From assembly GCA_016169945.1 (NCBI GenBank), contig JADLSH010000236.1, positions 3,706,001 to 3,770,000 of the forward strand: a stretch of 64,000 bases of DNA, written 5' to 3'. Every line of letters starts with the position of its first letter. The first letter of the stretch is position 1. Origin of the DNA: Trachythela sp. YZ-2020 (Eukaryota; Cnidaria; Anthozoa; Malacalcyonacea; Clavulariidae). Below the pieces are notes generated by a model that saw only the letters and a program-made list of their open reading frames with translations, ran no database searches and was not told the origin of the DNA. This document shows, piece after piece, positions 21,958 to 36,300 of the stretch. The position numbers and the translations under genes were made by a program.

Positions 21958-22140
21958 TTTGTTCATAAACAGTACTAAGTTTTCCGCTGTGTGTATTCCT
22001 GTTTCATTTTCCTGTACATATTACAACTTTGTATTACGTATGTCACGACGTATATCACGACGTAGGTCACGACATAATCCATATGGTTTAGTAGGACAGT
22101 ATCCTATCATTATTAGATCGAGAACTTTAGTACAAACGTA

Positions 22141-22392
22141 AAAACGCACAGGTTGTAACAAACCTGAAGCAGACTTGTTCCCAGCTTGTTGACAAATACA
22201 AACTTGTTACATGTTGTTCCAACAACTTGTTATCGTCCTGCAATTCAACAACTTGTTAACAAGTTGTGAGTGACAACCTTGTAGCAACTTGATAAAATGA
22301 CAACATTGTTACAACTTGTTGATAAGCTTGCTACATGCAAGTCTGTTGCGAACACATCTTGTTGACAAGATGTGAGATTTGTACGTGTGTAG
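22141..22392. repeat. Dispersed repeat rich in CAACTTGTT, copy 1
   Basis: About 250 bp, built from short words such as TTGTTGACAAG and CAACTTGTTAAC in both orientations. A second copy at 62508-62758 shares long blocks, including TTATCGTCCTGCAATTCAAC and GTGAGTGACAACCTTGTAGC. Non-coding. It starts about 185 bp after the carotenoid oxygenase stop codon. Confidence 0.8.
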
Positions 22393-22504
22393 TCCCTGCA
22401 TCTACAGGGTTGTCATGTGCATATTACGTGCTTTCTTGCCTATCATATTCAGTATAAAACAACTTTTCACAGGACCAAGTTCATAAAATTACGCTTTCCT
22501 TTAA

Positions 22505-22769
22505 GGCCATCACACGAAGCAAGTTTTGGTGTAACTTGCAACACAATATCGGACACAGAGCGATAAAAAGTATATTCGCAGATAAATTGTGATCATGAAT
22601 CTCGTTTTACTTGCTAAATGCCCAGAAGGCAACAAAGGGATGAATGATTAATATCGGTGAGGTGATACGCGGGCCGTGTTCACTGTTTTCTGTGCGAATA
22701 TTTGTGCATGGCTCTGTGCAGAAATTGCGTTGCAAGTTGCAGCAATAATTGCCTCATGTGACATGGTCT
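22505..22769. mobile_element. Inverted-repeat element, probable MITE
   Basis: The left end GGCCATCACACGAAGCAAG and right end TTGCCTCATGTGACATGGTC are imperfect inverted repeats, with a second inner pair around TAACTTGCAAC/GTTGCAAGTTGC. Similar words recur near 15830 and 28140. No coding capacity. Confidence 0.45.
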
Positions 22770-22989
22770 TTAGTACCATTAAAAATATCTTCAGCATTAT
22801 ATCTAATGTCAGCATTATATCTATATTTTCCTATATATTAAAATAATGATATCAAAAAAACAACCCATGCAGTGATATTTTGTAAACAGTCTTTACTACC
22901 TATGACATTAATAGTTGACCTAAAGTACAGTTGTCGTTGATGGTGTTAAGAATATAAGCTATAAACATAAGCCTCTCTCTCTATATATA

Positions 22990-23453
22990 CAGGGACGTAG
23001 CGAAACATCTGGAGTGGGGTGGGGAGGGGGGAGGGGGGGTATCAAAAAATGTTACCTGAAAATTGAACTTCAATGTTAACATTTACCTGAAGTATAATGA
23101 TTATAATAGACCTTTTTCTTATTGATTATCATAATTATAATACCGAATTGTTTAAAAGATACGGGTCCTCCCCCAAAATATTTTTATATTTTGAGGCTCC
23201 AGGACTGCCTTTCTGGTGTTTTCTGAAGCGATTTTGCAAACGAATTGCGTCCAAATCGACTGTATTTTGCACAACATTTTAGTTATGTGGAGGTTTTTAA
23301 AGTGATCAGGTTCTTTCAAGTAATTTAACATTCAATTTCAGTTATCACTTTACAAAATATAACGACTTTAGCCCCCAAAATTTTACCTCGAATTTTACCT
23401 GATTTTCTTTTTTACTTCCCCCCCCTACCCCCCCCCCACTCGCTACGTCCCTC
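22990..23453. mobile_element. TIR element with CAGGGACGTAGCGA termini
   Basis: The left end CAGGGACGTAGCGA and right end TCGCTACGTCCCT are inverted repeats, each followed inwards by poly-G or poly-C. Flanks TATATATA and CCTATATA form an imperfect 8-bp repeat, so a hAT origin is possible. No transposase frame. Confidence 0.6.
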
Positions 23454-24313
23454 CCTATATAGCCGGATTATGTATAATGTCCAAGAAATATATATTGCTC
23501 TTTATTACTTGAAATACATCAAAATCTTTTCCACGCACCTCATAAAAATCATCTAATACAAAATTGGTATTTTAATACATAACTAGTTTTTACAAAACAG
23601 TGTATTTTTAAATCTCAAAAGCCCAAAATGAACTTTAAGTTCACGGGGTTGGCGCAAATTAACCACACATACAAATTTTATGGCCAACCTGTACCAACGT
23701 TAAAGAGAGTTTTTGGTGTCCATTATCGACTATACCACCACGCATTTTCTACCAGTACATTTTCTCAGGATAGGCATTCATCATGCATGCACGAGGACGA
23801 GCTTTCCAACTGAAATATATCTTATTTATATATCTGCCCATGTTTTCCAAAAACCATTGAGCAGTTTCTTTTTGCACGACTGCGAATATCTCCGTACATT
23901 CATGAGCACCACATTTATCTCTCACGTATCCGCTGTATATTAGCCACACTGACGCACTGCATGTCCAATGTTTCTTAGCAACATGGCATATAGCTACAAG
24001 AACAACAAAATAAACAACTCTTAACAAATTCGTTAGCTTCATGTTTCAAACAAACGACGGACATAAATATCATAAGTCTAAAATACAGGAGAGGCATTTA
24101 AAGAAAATGGAGAAATGGTCATGTAAACTAGGCTATTTGTACCGAACATTTTCTTTTTCAAACACAAAGACAAGTTAACTAGCAAATATTCTCAGTAACA
24201 TTTGCAAACATTTCTTTATGTTTTAGCTAGTACTGTACATCCTTAGCTTCTCCTCTCCTTCCCCTAACTTCGTCTCCAGGTTCTTAAACGGTTGCCAGTT
24301 GATACAAAATACA

Positions 24314-27300
24314 TTATGACTGTATAGTATATGAATAGTCATACCCTTGGCAGGATTGCTTGGGTTCAGCAAATTTGTGTCTGGTCATAAACGTCACTAA
24401 CATTTCTGCAACCTGTGAGAACAAGTCATTAGTTGGAATTATAATAAATATTTAGTTATTGTATAGGGGAGGGCAGACTCTTTAGTCCTTGTTTTCTGAA
24501 ACGAAAAACATATAACTGCCTCTTTCATGCACAGCAATCGTAAACCCTTTTAAAAAATATATTATGGGACCAATGACGTCACAAAGATTGTGGTTAGGAT
24601 TTAGGGCTGGGATTGGGACTAGGATTGTATTGGGTTATTAACATAGATGTTATAACCTTATACATTTCCTCAGGTTGATATTTGCATTTTTTATCACTTT
24701 TTGTTTTTATATATTTCTTCATTCATATTCAAATATGTTTAAAAACATGATAATAAAAGATGTAGACATGACATATTTGAACCGGGCAATTTGCACAAGG
24801 CTGAGGAGCTGCACTGCATGCAGTGTATATATAACCGCCAGCGGGTATGTAACTTTCAACAGTAAACCTTGTCAGGGTCGTCTTCATGTACAGCATGGCC
24901 ACATTTTGGTAACAAATGAAGCTGAAACTTTCCTATAGAAAATGAGCAAAGAACAAAATTAACAAATAGCAGTGAACATGGAAATGATGGAATATTCCTA
25001 ACTTTCTTAGGTTGTGCAGGATAGGCTGGACCTTTCCTATGTTGAGGGAGGAATCTTAACAAATCAATATCCAAGAACTACGACTTCAGAAGGAGGGAAA
25101 AATGGCGATGAGAAAGGAATATTATGTTCGTATTGTACAGTATATACCTTGTATGTGGGCAACAGTCAGTTCTTTATCCAAACGGTCTCGACCTAAATAA
25201 GATTAAATCAATTTCAAGTTCTGGTCTGGATTATTGTTACAATATGTAATTGTCGAGTGTATTCCCACAGTTTGCCAATAAATTACCGTCTTTTTGTCTG
25301 AATTGCCTGACAATGATTAAAACACTTTTGGTGTTTGGACCAAATGCAGGTAGCTGAAAAAACCATCACAGCTACAGTACCTGCAGCAGCACAGCTTAAC
25401 GGAACTTACAGTAATTGATGAGTGTTACAGTAAAAATACGAATTAGATGCAAAAAAGTAACAATCAAAAAGAAAATTCGCATCATATACCTGCCACAAGA
25501 AGGAGTTTTGGTACAGGGCATGAAAGAAATAACCTTGACATGTCGTTGAACCAGCCTAAAAGATAATAATTTGTAAACATTGGACATGTAGACATGGTAC
25601 AATTCCATACACATAACGTTATATCATAGGTTGGTTGGCTCTTCACTATCATCAGTTTCACCCCAAGTGGGATCATCAGGTCACTGAACAATTCCGATGA
25701 GTGGTCTGGTTGTGACAATTTTGAGGTAAGTCAACGTGATATATCGTTACATCATATATCTATACCTTGCCAATATTTTTCTGTTTCCGACAGATTAATC
25801 CTCCACTTATATTCACATTGTTCCTAATAGAAATGACCATAAAATAATTTATGAATGAGCATTTGAAACATGATGGAAAAAATACACCTGGATGTCTTTT
25901 TGAGCGGCTCCTGCTGCATGTAGCTCTCTCTCTTGAAAGATTGTATAATGAATAGGACCGTCAAATACATTTTGTTTATTACATTGAGAGAATTATAACG
26001 CGCATCAAAGTGTATTCCGTTACTTTTTCTTGAGGTATAAAAGGTTAATATCATTAAAATTTCATTTTAATAGGTTTTTAATTTTCAAATACCATAAACC
26101 CTCTGTTAAGCCTAGCCTCCTCCGCAGGCAACTCTCTCCGCCAATTTCTGCAAAGTATTGGACAATTCTGTCGTTTACCAAGAGTTGCCTGCGGAGGAAG
26201 CTATATTAAGCCCGCTCTCTTGCCATTCACAATATCATAGTAGACCATATATACTTGTTAACTATATCAATTGTTGAAAATAGACTGTACCGTGTATCCG
26301 TGTACCGACTTAAATGCTGATTTTATTGTGTTTGAATACACTTTTTTCACATCATATTACACTTGATAGCGTAGAACTTAAAGCTGTGTTTCAGCTCAAT
26401 CAATCCCTCTCTATCAAGCCTCAGACGGTTAAGACGATTTGCAGATTAAGACGGTTTGCAGGTTGGTCGAGATTAAAAAGGAAGCATGTATCAGTTTGCA
26501 TATAAACCGTGATGGACAGAGTCTGCAACTCACCCGTGCCAGAAGGGCGGACGAATGCCAGTCAGATACAACAATTTATGTTCGGGGTGAAGTGTCTTCT
26601 TCAAAAGATTTGAAAGAAAAAAATAATAAAAATACATACAATTTAAATTTACCTACTGTAATATTTTTATCATGGTCAGCTGCTGTAGTCTCTGTGGAAT
26701 CTTCTGACGTTTCAGATATCACTGATAAACCAGGTGAAGTAAATTTAGAACTGCAATCTGATTGCTCTCCAGAATCGACTGTACATCTGGAAATGAACGC
26801 CATTATATACATGAAACATTATCAGTGAGTTGATGCCTGCACCAACATTTCCTTGAATTAAGGCCATTTGAATTACTTCCTATTCGAGTCTAACAGAGCA
26901 GCCTAATCGAATGCAAATATATACACTGTACTCTGTTGAAAACATTTGTGAACAAAGATGTACAATTTGTAGTATGGTCTTAAACCTGAGAATTTAATGA
27001 ATGAAACCACCTGAGATTTTAGTGGTGGATAATGAAAAATAATCTTTACCCAAAGATGATACAGTTTTGTTTAGATACCTGTGACCATGCAATCAAAATA
27101 ATTGGGGGAGAATCTTGAGGATATAATACTTCAACCACACAACATTTGTGAACAAAGATGTACTGTGCCGAGGGGTGGATCATTCCAAAAAAGCCTACGA
27201 GTTTTTTTGGGATTTCGAAAATCCCTTGGGATTTTCTTTTCTTGAGATATTTTTGGGATTTTCTCGAGGGATTTCATAGAGATTTTCTAGGATTTTCAGG

Positions 27301-30300
27301 GATTTCATAGAGATTTTCTAGGATTTTTTAGGATTTCATAGAGATGTTTTAGGGATTTTGAGGGATTTCCATGGATTTTTAGGGATTTCGAGGTGTACGA
27401 GAATTTTTGGGGTGATACACCCCTCATACTGTGCATGTATGTCTCTCGCTTAAAGACCGTTTTAAAGACCGTCTTAAAGACCATGCATCACGTTCACTTC
27501 ACCCGCGCAGAACGACCCGCGACGTATTTGAGTCACGCGAATAATTAGTCGCTCGGCCATGCCAAGAAAGTTGAATGTAGTACATTTATGGCGTGTCCGT
27601 GGCGGACTGAAAAGACAACTAGCCATCTACAGCGTGGTCCCAGTATAGGCAGCGATAAACTATATACTTGAGAGTTTGTACGATCAAACTACATGAAAAT
27701 ATATAACAAGCTCAAGTAGTTTGATCATACAAATCCTCAAGTAGACTACTACAGCGCGTGTTCTCTCGGACAAAGCGACCGTAATGCAAAACAAACTTAA
27801 TTGTACAGTAACTTACTTGACGAGTTGTCCTGGCATTGAAACTCTTGCAGATTCAAGATTACGCAGCTGACCACTGCGAACACTGAACAAAACAAATTGA
27901 TGTTCAATATATAGTAATTGAATGATGTTCAAGTAAAAAATATGAACTTAATCTGACTCAGTGTTCCTACCTCCATTCAATGGCTTTCTCCATGGAACTA
28001 AAACTCTTGGGTCGACCTTTGAGAAAACTTTGCATAACTGACAAACCTTCTAAAGCTGTCCCTATAAAGTGTTAGTAATAGTTACCTTAGGAGTTGTAAC
28101 ATTCTTATATCCGGTTGAAGTAATACGAACGACAAAGTTGCTGTAACTTGCAACAAAAGCTGCATGATTTTAACGCGTCTTTTGTTGCATGGCTAATAAC
28201 ATTTGAATTTTCGTTTTGCTTGTTTTGATTTTTACCAATATTTGTAAAAAAACATGAAAGGAAAAACACCACAAATTTCTTCATGTCAAGGACACTTTCA
28301 TAACAAGGACATTCTCATGTTGTTGCTACATGTATTCACGTAATTTTATACTCATAATATTTTAGTTTTAAAATGTTAATTGGTCAATTTTCTTCAGTCA
28401 TCGTAATGTACAATGTTCAGAACAATATAATTACTTCGTTCTTTAGGACACCTTCTTCTAAGTGGACGGGTTTTCACGGGCAGCTACAACACGACCCCTT
28501 CAAATCTTGTGTAAGGTTTAATTTGAGGATAAAATATTTACTTTTAAATATGCTTTGTACCTTCCACAACATCAACAACAACAATTCCAACGAGAAAAGG
28601 AAGTAAACGTCCAGCGGCCATATGGACTGCAACTGCACCACCCATACTGTTGAAAAGAACGAAACGAAACTACATTTCAAATCCTTTAATAAACACATTT
28701 TATAGTTTGCGACTGTGTATAGTTTGCGACTGACTGTGTATAGTTTGCGACTGACTGTGTATAGTTTGCGACTGACTGTGTATAGTTTGCGACTGACTGT
28801 GTATAGTTCGCGACTGACTGTGTATAGTTTGCGACTGACTGTGTATAGTTTGCGACTGACTGTGTATAGTTTGCGACTGACTGTGTATAGTTTGCGACTG
28901 TGTATAGTTTGCGACTGACTGTGTATAGTTTGCGACTGACTGTGTATAGTTTGCGACTGACTGTGTATAGTTTGCGACTGACTGTGTATAGTTTGCGACT
29001 GACTGTGTATAGTTTGCGACTGACTGTGTATAGTTTGCGACTGACTGTGTATAGTTTGCGACTGTGTATAGTTTGCGACTGACTGTGTATAGTTTGCGAC
29101 TGTGTATAGTTTGCGACTGACTGTGTATAGTTTGCGACTGTGTATAGTTTGCGACTGACTGTGTATAGTTTGCGACTGACTGTGTATAGTTTGCGACTGA
29201 CTGTGTATAGTTTGCGACTGACTGTGTATAGTTTGCGACTGTGTATAGTTTGCGACTGTGTATAGTTTGCGACTGACTGTGTATAGTTTGCGACTGACTG
29301 TGTATAGTTTGCGACTGACTGTGTATAGTTTGCGACTGACTGTGTATAGTTTGCGACTGACTGTGTATAGTTTGCGACTGACTGTGTATAGTTTGCGACT
29401 GACTGTGTATAGTTTGCGACTGACTGTGTATGGTAGGTAGGTAGGTAAAACTTTATTTTAACACGTTAGCCACTTCAACTAATTGATTGATTTCCAAGTG
29501 GGACGTGATTTTTCTACAAATATTTACAAATGAATAAAAAAAAGTACACACAAACTATATACAAAATCAATTATATTACTTATAAGTATAATTATCAATT
29601 ATTTATTAATCAGGCTGGCATTGACATTAGAGATGTTGCTATTAAATATGGACAAAGATTCGCTATTTCTAGCTTGTTCAGACAAAGAATTCCATATTTT
29701 TGGTCCTCTAAAACTAACACTTTTTTTAAGATATTCAGTTTTCGGACGCGGAAGGAAGAGAGTAGAATCTGATCCTCGTAAATTATGATGGTGGACTGTA
29801 TTTGACATATTAAAAATATCATTTAGTTTAATCGGTGCCATATTGTGCAAAACCTTATACATGAGCCTGGCTGTAATCTGAGCCCTCTGTTCCTCCAGGG
29901 TTTTCCATCCAAGAAGACCAAGGGCCAGACTTGATTGACCATGCTCATTTTTACAATTCATTATAAATCTGGCACTTCTATTATGAAGCTTCTGTAGTCG
30001 ATTTGAAAGAGTAGTATTAATTGAGTCCCAGACTTCACAACAATAATCAAAATGAGGTTGGACAAGCGCATAGTAGACAGATTTCAAGGTGTCTTGATCC
30101 GTGTATTCTTTAATTCTTTTTAAGGCGCTAATACCGGCAGAAATTTTACTTGATATATGATCAATATGATTGTTCCATGCTAAATGTTCGTCCAGTTTAA
30201 CTCCAAGAGCTTTTGTTACTCGAACTCTTTTTATCGGCTCATCTCCAACGAAAACATTGGGTTCTGAACTTAAGTTTTTAATATTATAGGGAGAGCCGAT

Positions 30301-33300
30301 CAAAAGGTATTCAGTTTTGACAACATTGAGACAGAGTTTATTTGCTGAAAGCCACCCCTTGACATTAAGGAGATGAAGATTCAGGGTCCGCTCCACTTCC
30401 TCAATAGATTTACCACTTGCTGTTATATTCGTGTCATCAGCAAATAATCGAGTAGTTGTAAACTGGAGACAATTAGGCAAATCATTAATATATATTAAGA
30501 ATAGAAGCGGGCCAAGAATCGATCCCTGCGGTACTCCACAATTTACTGTTCTTGGGTTTGAAAGTTTACTATTTACATAACATACTTGTAGACGGTCAGT
30601 AAAGTAGGATTTAAATAGATTAAAGGCCGTATCAGTAATCCCATACAATTGGAGTTTGGCTAGTAACAATGCATGGTCGACCGTGTCGAAAGCTTTCTTT
30701 AAATCCAGAAAGACGACAAGGTTATAAAGACCACGATCCATATTTATATACCACTCATTCGTGCAATCTAATAATGTAGACATTGTAGAATGAAAACGCC
30801 TAAAACCAAATTGGTGTTTAGACAATAAATTGTTTGTTGTTAAATATTCATAAAATTGTTCGTATAATATTCTTTCAAAGACTTTACTGATGATTGGTAA
30901 TATAGAAATTGGACGATATAGTATAGTTTGCGACTGTGTATAGTTTGCGACTGACTGTGTATAGTTTGCGACTGACTGTGTATAGTTTGCGACTGACTGT
31001 GTATAGTTTGCGACTGATTGTGTATAGTTTGCGACTGACTGTGTATAGTTTGCGACTGACTGTGTATAGTTTGCGACTGACTGTGTATAGTTTGCGACTG
31101 ACTGTGTATAGTTTGCGACTGACTGTGTATAGTTTGCGACTGACTGTGTATAGTTTGCGACTGACTGTGTATAGTTTGCGACTGTGTATAGTTTGCGACT
31201 GTGTATAGTTTGTGACTGACTGTGTATAGTTTGCGACTGACTGTGTATAGTTTGCGACTGACTGTGTATAGTTTGCGACTGACTGTGTATAGTTTGCGAC
31301 TGTGTATAGTTTGCGACTGTGTATAGTTTGCGACTGACTGTGTATAGTTTGCGACTGACTGTGTATAGTTTGCGACTGACTGTGTATAGTTTGCGACTGT
31401 ACAAATTAAAATATGAGACAGGAGATTGTTGACAGAATGATTTTAGATATACAAAGCACTGTTCAAGAAAATGTTCAATTTGTAGTTTTAAACCTGAGGT
31501 TTTAATGAATGAAACCACCTGAGATTTTGCACCATGATTAGTGTTAAACAAATGCAGGCAGTCGAAGCTTCATAAATGTAAGAAAATTAAAAATAATAAT
31601 GAAAAATAATCTTTACCCAAAGATGATACAGTTTTGTTTAGATACCTGTGACCAATCAAAATAATTGGGGGATAATCTTGAGGATATAATGCTTCAACCA
31701 CACAACGTAAATCACTGTAGACAGAAAAATAATTCCAATACTATAGACATTCGGTGTAACAGAAAATAAAGTCATTAAAATCATGATACTTATACAAATA
31801 TGTTGTTTTAATAGCGAGGTTGAACTTCACACTAAAATTGCCACATCAAAGGCTTACTCTGTCAGTGTTTCGATAGACAAGTCCAAATCATCAGACGTCC
31901 TTGTGTCCCCTGTAAATATCAATACAATTGTCACTGTTATATTACGTTATTTTTGTTTTATACATGCGTGGCGTAGGCACAGGGGGCACGTGCCCCCCCC
32001 CCCCAAGTTTTCTTCAAAGTGCCCTTTTCTCCAGCTAAAACAATGGAAAAAGTGCCTTTTCTAATAGAAGAGGTGCCCTTAAGACAAAGTGCCCCCCAAC
32101 TTGAAGTTGCTTCCTACGCCTATGTATACATGACTTCCTCAATACTATATATATAATTATAGACGTTCTTTGGACAATTAGAAAACCAAATACGAATCTA
32201 GGACATTACTGTATTTAAGTTCACAAATTTATGTGCCGGGTAGTTCATATTAATAGTTTGACTTGCTTGTAAACTTAGTTTTCGTTCTTTATCGTGTAAG
32301 TTATACATTGCTAAGATTTGAACTCATACAATATCAATACGTCAGACGGTTTTATTGACAAATTTTATATGGTGGTCAACTTTAAATGTGCTGTCAGTTA
32401 TGGATGCGACCAAATGTTTCCATAACATGTATTTGCCACCAAATACAAGGTGAATATATACATGATATTAATAGTGAATAATTTAGTCACTCTGATAGCT
32501 GGTTTTCCTTTTAGAGCTGACCACTATGTGATGCACTGCATTGCTTTTAGTGAAACCAACACTAAATGGGACAGCACAGCAGATGGTAGCCTGCACTTCA
32601 GGTACCTTTAAATGTTTGGGTAGTACGGTCTATGTTAGTTGGCTAAGGAGATGGTGGTCAACTTTAATTGGTGGCAAATGAATGTAATAGAAACATTTTG
32701 TATAAATATGCTTGCTCCTATAAGTATTCACACATTTGAAATTGGCCACCACGTGTAGTACATAGAAAACACTTAACTCAAACCCTCCTATACCACAAAT
32801 TCTTAGCACCCTTAAATATCCATATATGGTTTTTTAACTCTAATCCTAACCTTATCCTAACCTAAAGATAAGAGTGGAATTTTTGGTTTATGTATTGATA
32901 CGTCTTTTTCGCCGTTTCGGGTGATTTATAGGGAAAGTCACTAAATAATGGCTAATACATAATCTGACATTTTTACACTTACCATGACCTCTGCAGTCCA
33001 CAGCAACAACCTGACAATTTGATAATGCTGTGACCTTTGCCTACATGAGATTATATTAAAGCTTATGATGGTTTATGATACGATTCTTTCAGTATTTACA
33101 CCCTAAGTCCATGCCAGATATCAGTCAGCAGACTTGCCCAGGGAGACCTAGCTGATTGGCAAATTAATTTCTTACATGATGTGTGAAAAGTGTTCGTCAG
33201 ATTATGCAATAAAACATTGTTTTCTCAGTATCATAAAAGATGCCATATAGTTTGTGCCTGCATGCATGCACTATAAAGTGAAAAGACCATTTTAATCGAA

Positions 33301-36300
33301 ATATCGAAGTGGTTTTAATCATTTTAAGGAAGTTCACAACTTTCAGACACCAAGCAAGATATATTGACATTATATAGGATGGAAAATAAATATCAAGCAG
33401 TATGTTTCATGAAGATCTTCTAGATACTTACAGTAAAAAGTGACCATGTCAATGCAGAAAATCCACCACCATGTAATAATAAAAGAACTGGACCACTTGA
33501 ACCAGACTTATAAATTCGAAATGTCTACTTGATACTTAAAGAATAACAAAAAATACTCCGACTAGAAGCATCTTGTGCACTCAAGAATCAATGGAAATCA
33601 ATGGAAATCAGTGGCAGACGCTAGGAGGGGGATTTTCTGAAAGCCTTTGAATGATAACTGTTTAACTGTGGAACAACGCTGTAACAATGATTTTACAACA
33701 ACGAAAGCCTTCAATTAGGCTATAATTCATGCAAATGTGCAAATACAACCCTCATATAAATTGCTAGGTGTATCTTTAGTTAACAATTAGGTAGAATCAT
33801 AAAAATAAATTCAAACAATTACTTATAGCATGGAAAAGAATATTTTTACTCCAGTATGAATAGCAAATGAAAGACCATATAGACCTCCATTATGAATAGC
33901 CACTTTGTAAATAAAAATTTCAAACTTGCAATATCCTATGGTGCACATCCACAATTACATGTCCTATCTTTTGATCAAGGTCACATGAATTGTTACATTT
34001 AAGCTTTGTTGCATTTTGACATGTGTTAAAACCAAATATCTCGCAAGTATTTAATTAAAGTTTGAAATGTACACAGTCTCAAATATTTATCAATATCATA
34101 CATGCACACTGCACAGAATGCTCTCGCAAGTCGCAACGCCAGATACAAATTTGATCAATATCCACAAATCTTGTTATCTGTGCATTATTCGCATAGTACT
34201 TGCTGTTGGCGACCGTTGGTAAATTGCCAATGAATAATATTGACACGCATCCATGATCCATGCATAAGTCATGCTTAGCAATTTTCTATTTGAATCACCA
34301 ATGGAACCGATCGAGGATGGACTGTTATTCCAATCGAAAAAATCGCCAATACCAGTACTAGATCCAGTCAGGGTCACTATTAAAATTGTTTGGTAAAAAC
34401 ATACCATTTTAAAATTTATTATTTTTATTAAAAGTAGTTTTTGCCATTTTGTTTAGGGGTAACTCAATGGAAACAATCATGTAAAACTGGACATTACTCC
34501 AAAGATGTCCACAATGCCAAGTATGGAAAAGAAAGGATAACAAGTATTGTGCCAAGTATTATTGTGTTTCATTTCGTGTAACTTATGATCCAAGGTTTTG
34601 TAAGATCTTGCCAAGGTGTTGTAAGATCTTGCCAAGGTTTTCACAAGATCTTGCCAAGATTTTAAAAGATTTTGCCAAGGTCTGGTAAGATCTTGCCAAG
34701 GTTTTACAAGATCTTGTCAAGGCTTTTTATGATCACGCCAAGATCTTATCTAAATCCAGCAATATGATCGCATGATCCTTCAAGATCTTGGCAAGATCAT
34801 GGAAAGAACATATGGCAAGATCATGCCAAGATCTTCTCTAAATCCTGCAAGAACATGGAAAGAACTTGCCAAGATCCTGCCAAGATCCTGCAAGAACATG
34901 CCAAGATCTTGCCATGATCCTGCAAGATTGGCTAAATTTATTACGAATAAAAAAAACAACCTCTAAAAAGCCCCAAAGTTTGCTCAGTGCATTTTCCTGA
35001 TGGCAAGAAAGTGTTAAACTCATTACCAACTGGCCCCATGTCATGTAGAGAGACAAAAAATAGTAGTGCAGGAAGAAAATTAAAACTCATTGCAGAAAGT
35101 AAAAAGTGAACATGCTGAACTTAAACAAAACTATGAGGACCTATCAAAGAAATATCAACGTGTACTTAGAATTGAACATATGTTATTGCAAGTGATTCAA
35201 ACTTTAAATTTTACACCATTTCTACGTTTTTTTCTAAACCTTTTGCGAAAAACTTAATTTATCTTTTAAAATCAATATATAGTATCACAGTAAACAGAAT
35301 ATAAACATGTCTAATAAAACACGTCTTTCCTAAGCATCTGTTTTTTGGCGGCCATGTTGGATGGCATCCATGTTGCCTGCCATCCAACATGGCAGCCAAA
35401 ACACAAACGCTCAAGAAATGATGTGTTTTATAACAAAATTCTATATTTCTATAGGTTTTAACGGCATTTGAAAATAATGCTGACGTCAGCAATACGAATT
35501 ATTCAAACATTTTTAACTCGCGAGGGAATAATTGTATCGACTTGAAATCTGTTATGAATACTTGTTATAATGACATACAAAACATGTTTAACAGCCAGCT
35601 TTATAGGTTGCTTTATATTTTAGAATTTGGTCACGTGCAGTGTGACCAGATTTTTCCAGCGGTTATTACAGTGGTTATACCCCCCCAGGTTGATAAGAAA
35701 TCCGTGGTAACAATATTTTAAAAGTATGAATAAGTATCAGTTTATGCAGGCACGATGCGGTAAACGTTTTCCAAGGTCAAGGACGTTTTCAATTCCTTTT
35801 ATGGTGACTTCATGGCTCCGACAAAGTGACTAGGTTAGCCTAAAAACCTCCTATATCTATGCTGAAAACCCACTAATTTCCTATTCCATGTTTGAAATGA
35901 GCGGGTTATGTCCAGTTCCCCCCGCGCCCCCGTTCAATGTTGGTATCACAAAAAAGTAATACATCGCAAACGAGACATCTCCTGACATGAGCGCAACATT
36001 GAAACGGGTGGGGGGAGGGAGCGGGGAGTAATTACGTTAAAAAATGTTACAATAACTATATTGCTTCATTGAAGCTATATTGTCCCAAAGTATTATGGCA
36101 AAGATTGTCTGTAAACGCATCGCCATTATCCATAAAAATAATTTAACGTTCACAGACAATCATGTACGCAGTAACTCTACGTGATTTATTCATTAACTGA
36201 CCTCAATCCGGTCAAAAATGTTTTCCACATAGTTAAGAGCAATTTACAGATGCAGGTTCGACACACAGGGAATCAATCATGAAACATGGACAGAGTTCAA

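Larger units (their letters stand above)
21958..24313. other. Convergent intergenic region between BCO and PPME1
   Basis: This is the space between the 3' ends of two convergent genes. Apart from the three repeat elements listed separately I see no gene. The open frames at 23628-24042 occur on both strands and match nothing. Confidence 0.45.

Noticed and set aside
28700..29430. CRISPR-like array of short direct repeats
   Set aside because: Units are head-to-tail with no unique spacers and vary between 21 and 17 bp. This is a eukaryotic satellite.
29599..31551. A 650-codon protein including repeated QTIHSQS, NYTQSVA segments
   Set aside because: The N-terminal 200 or so codons are translated satellite. 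Only the part left of 30920 is a real protein fragment.
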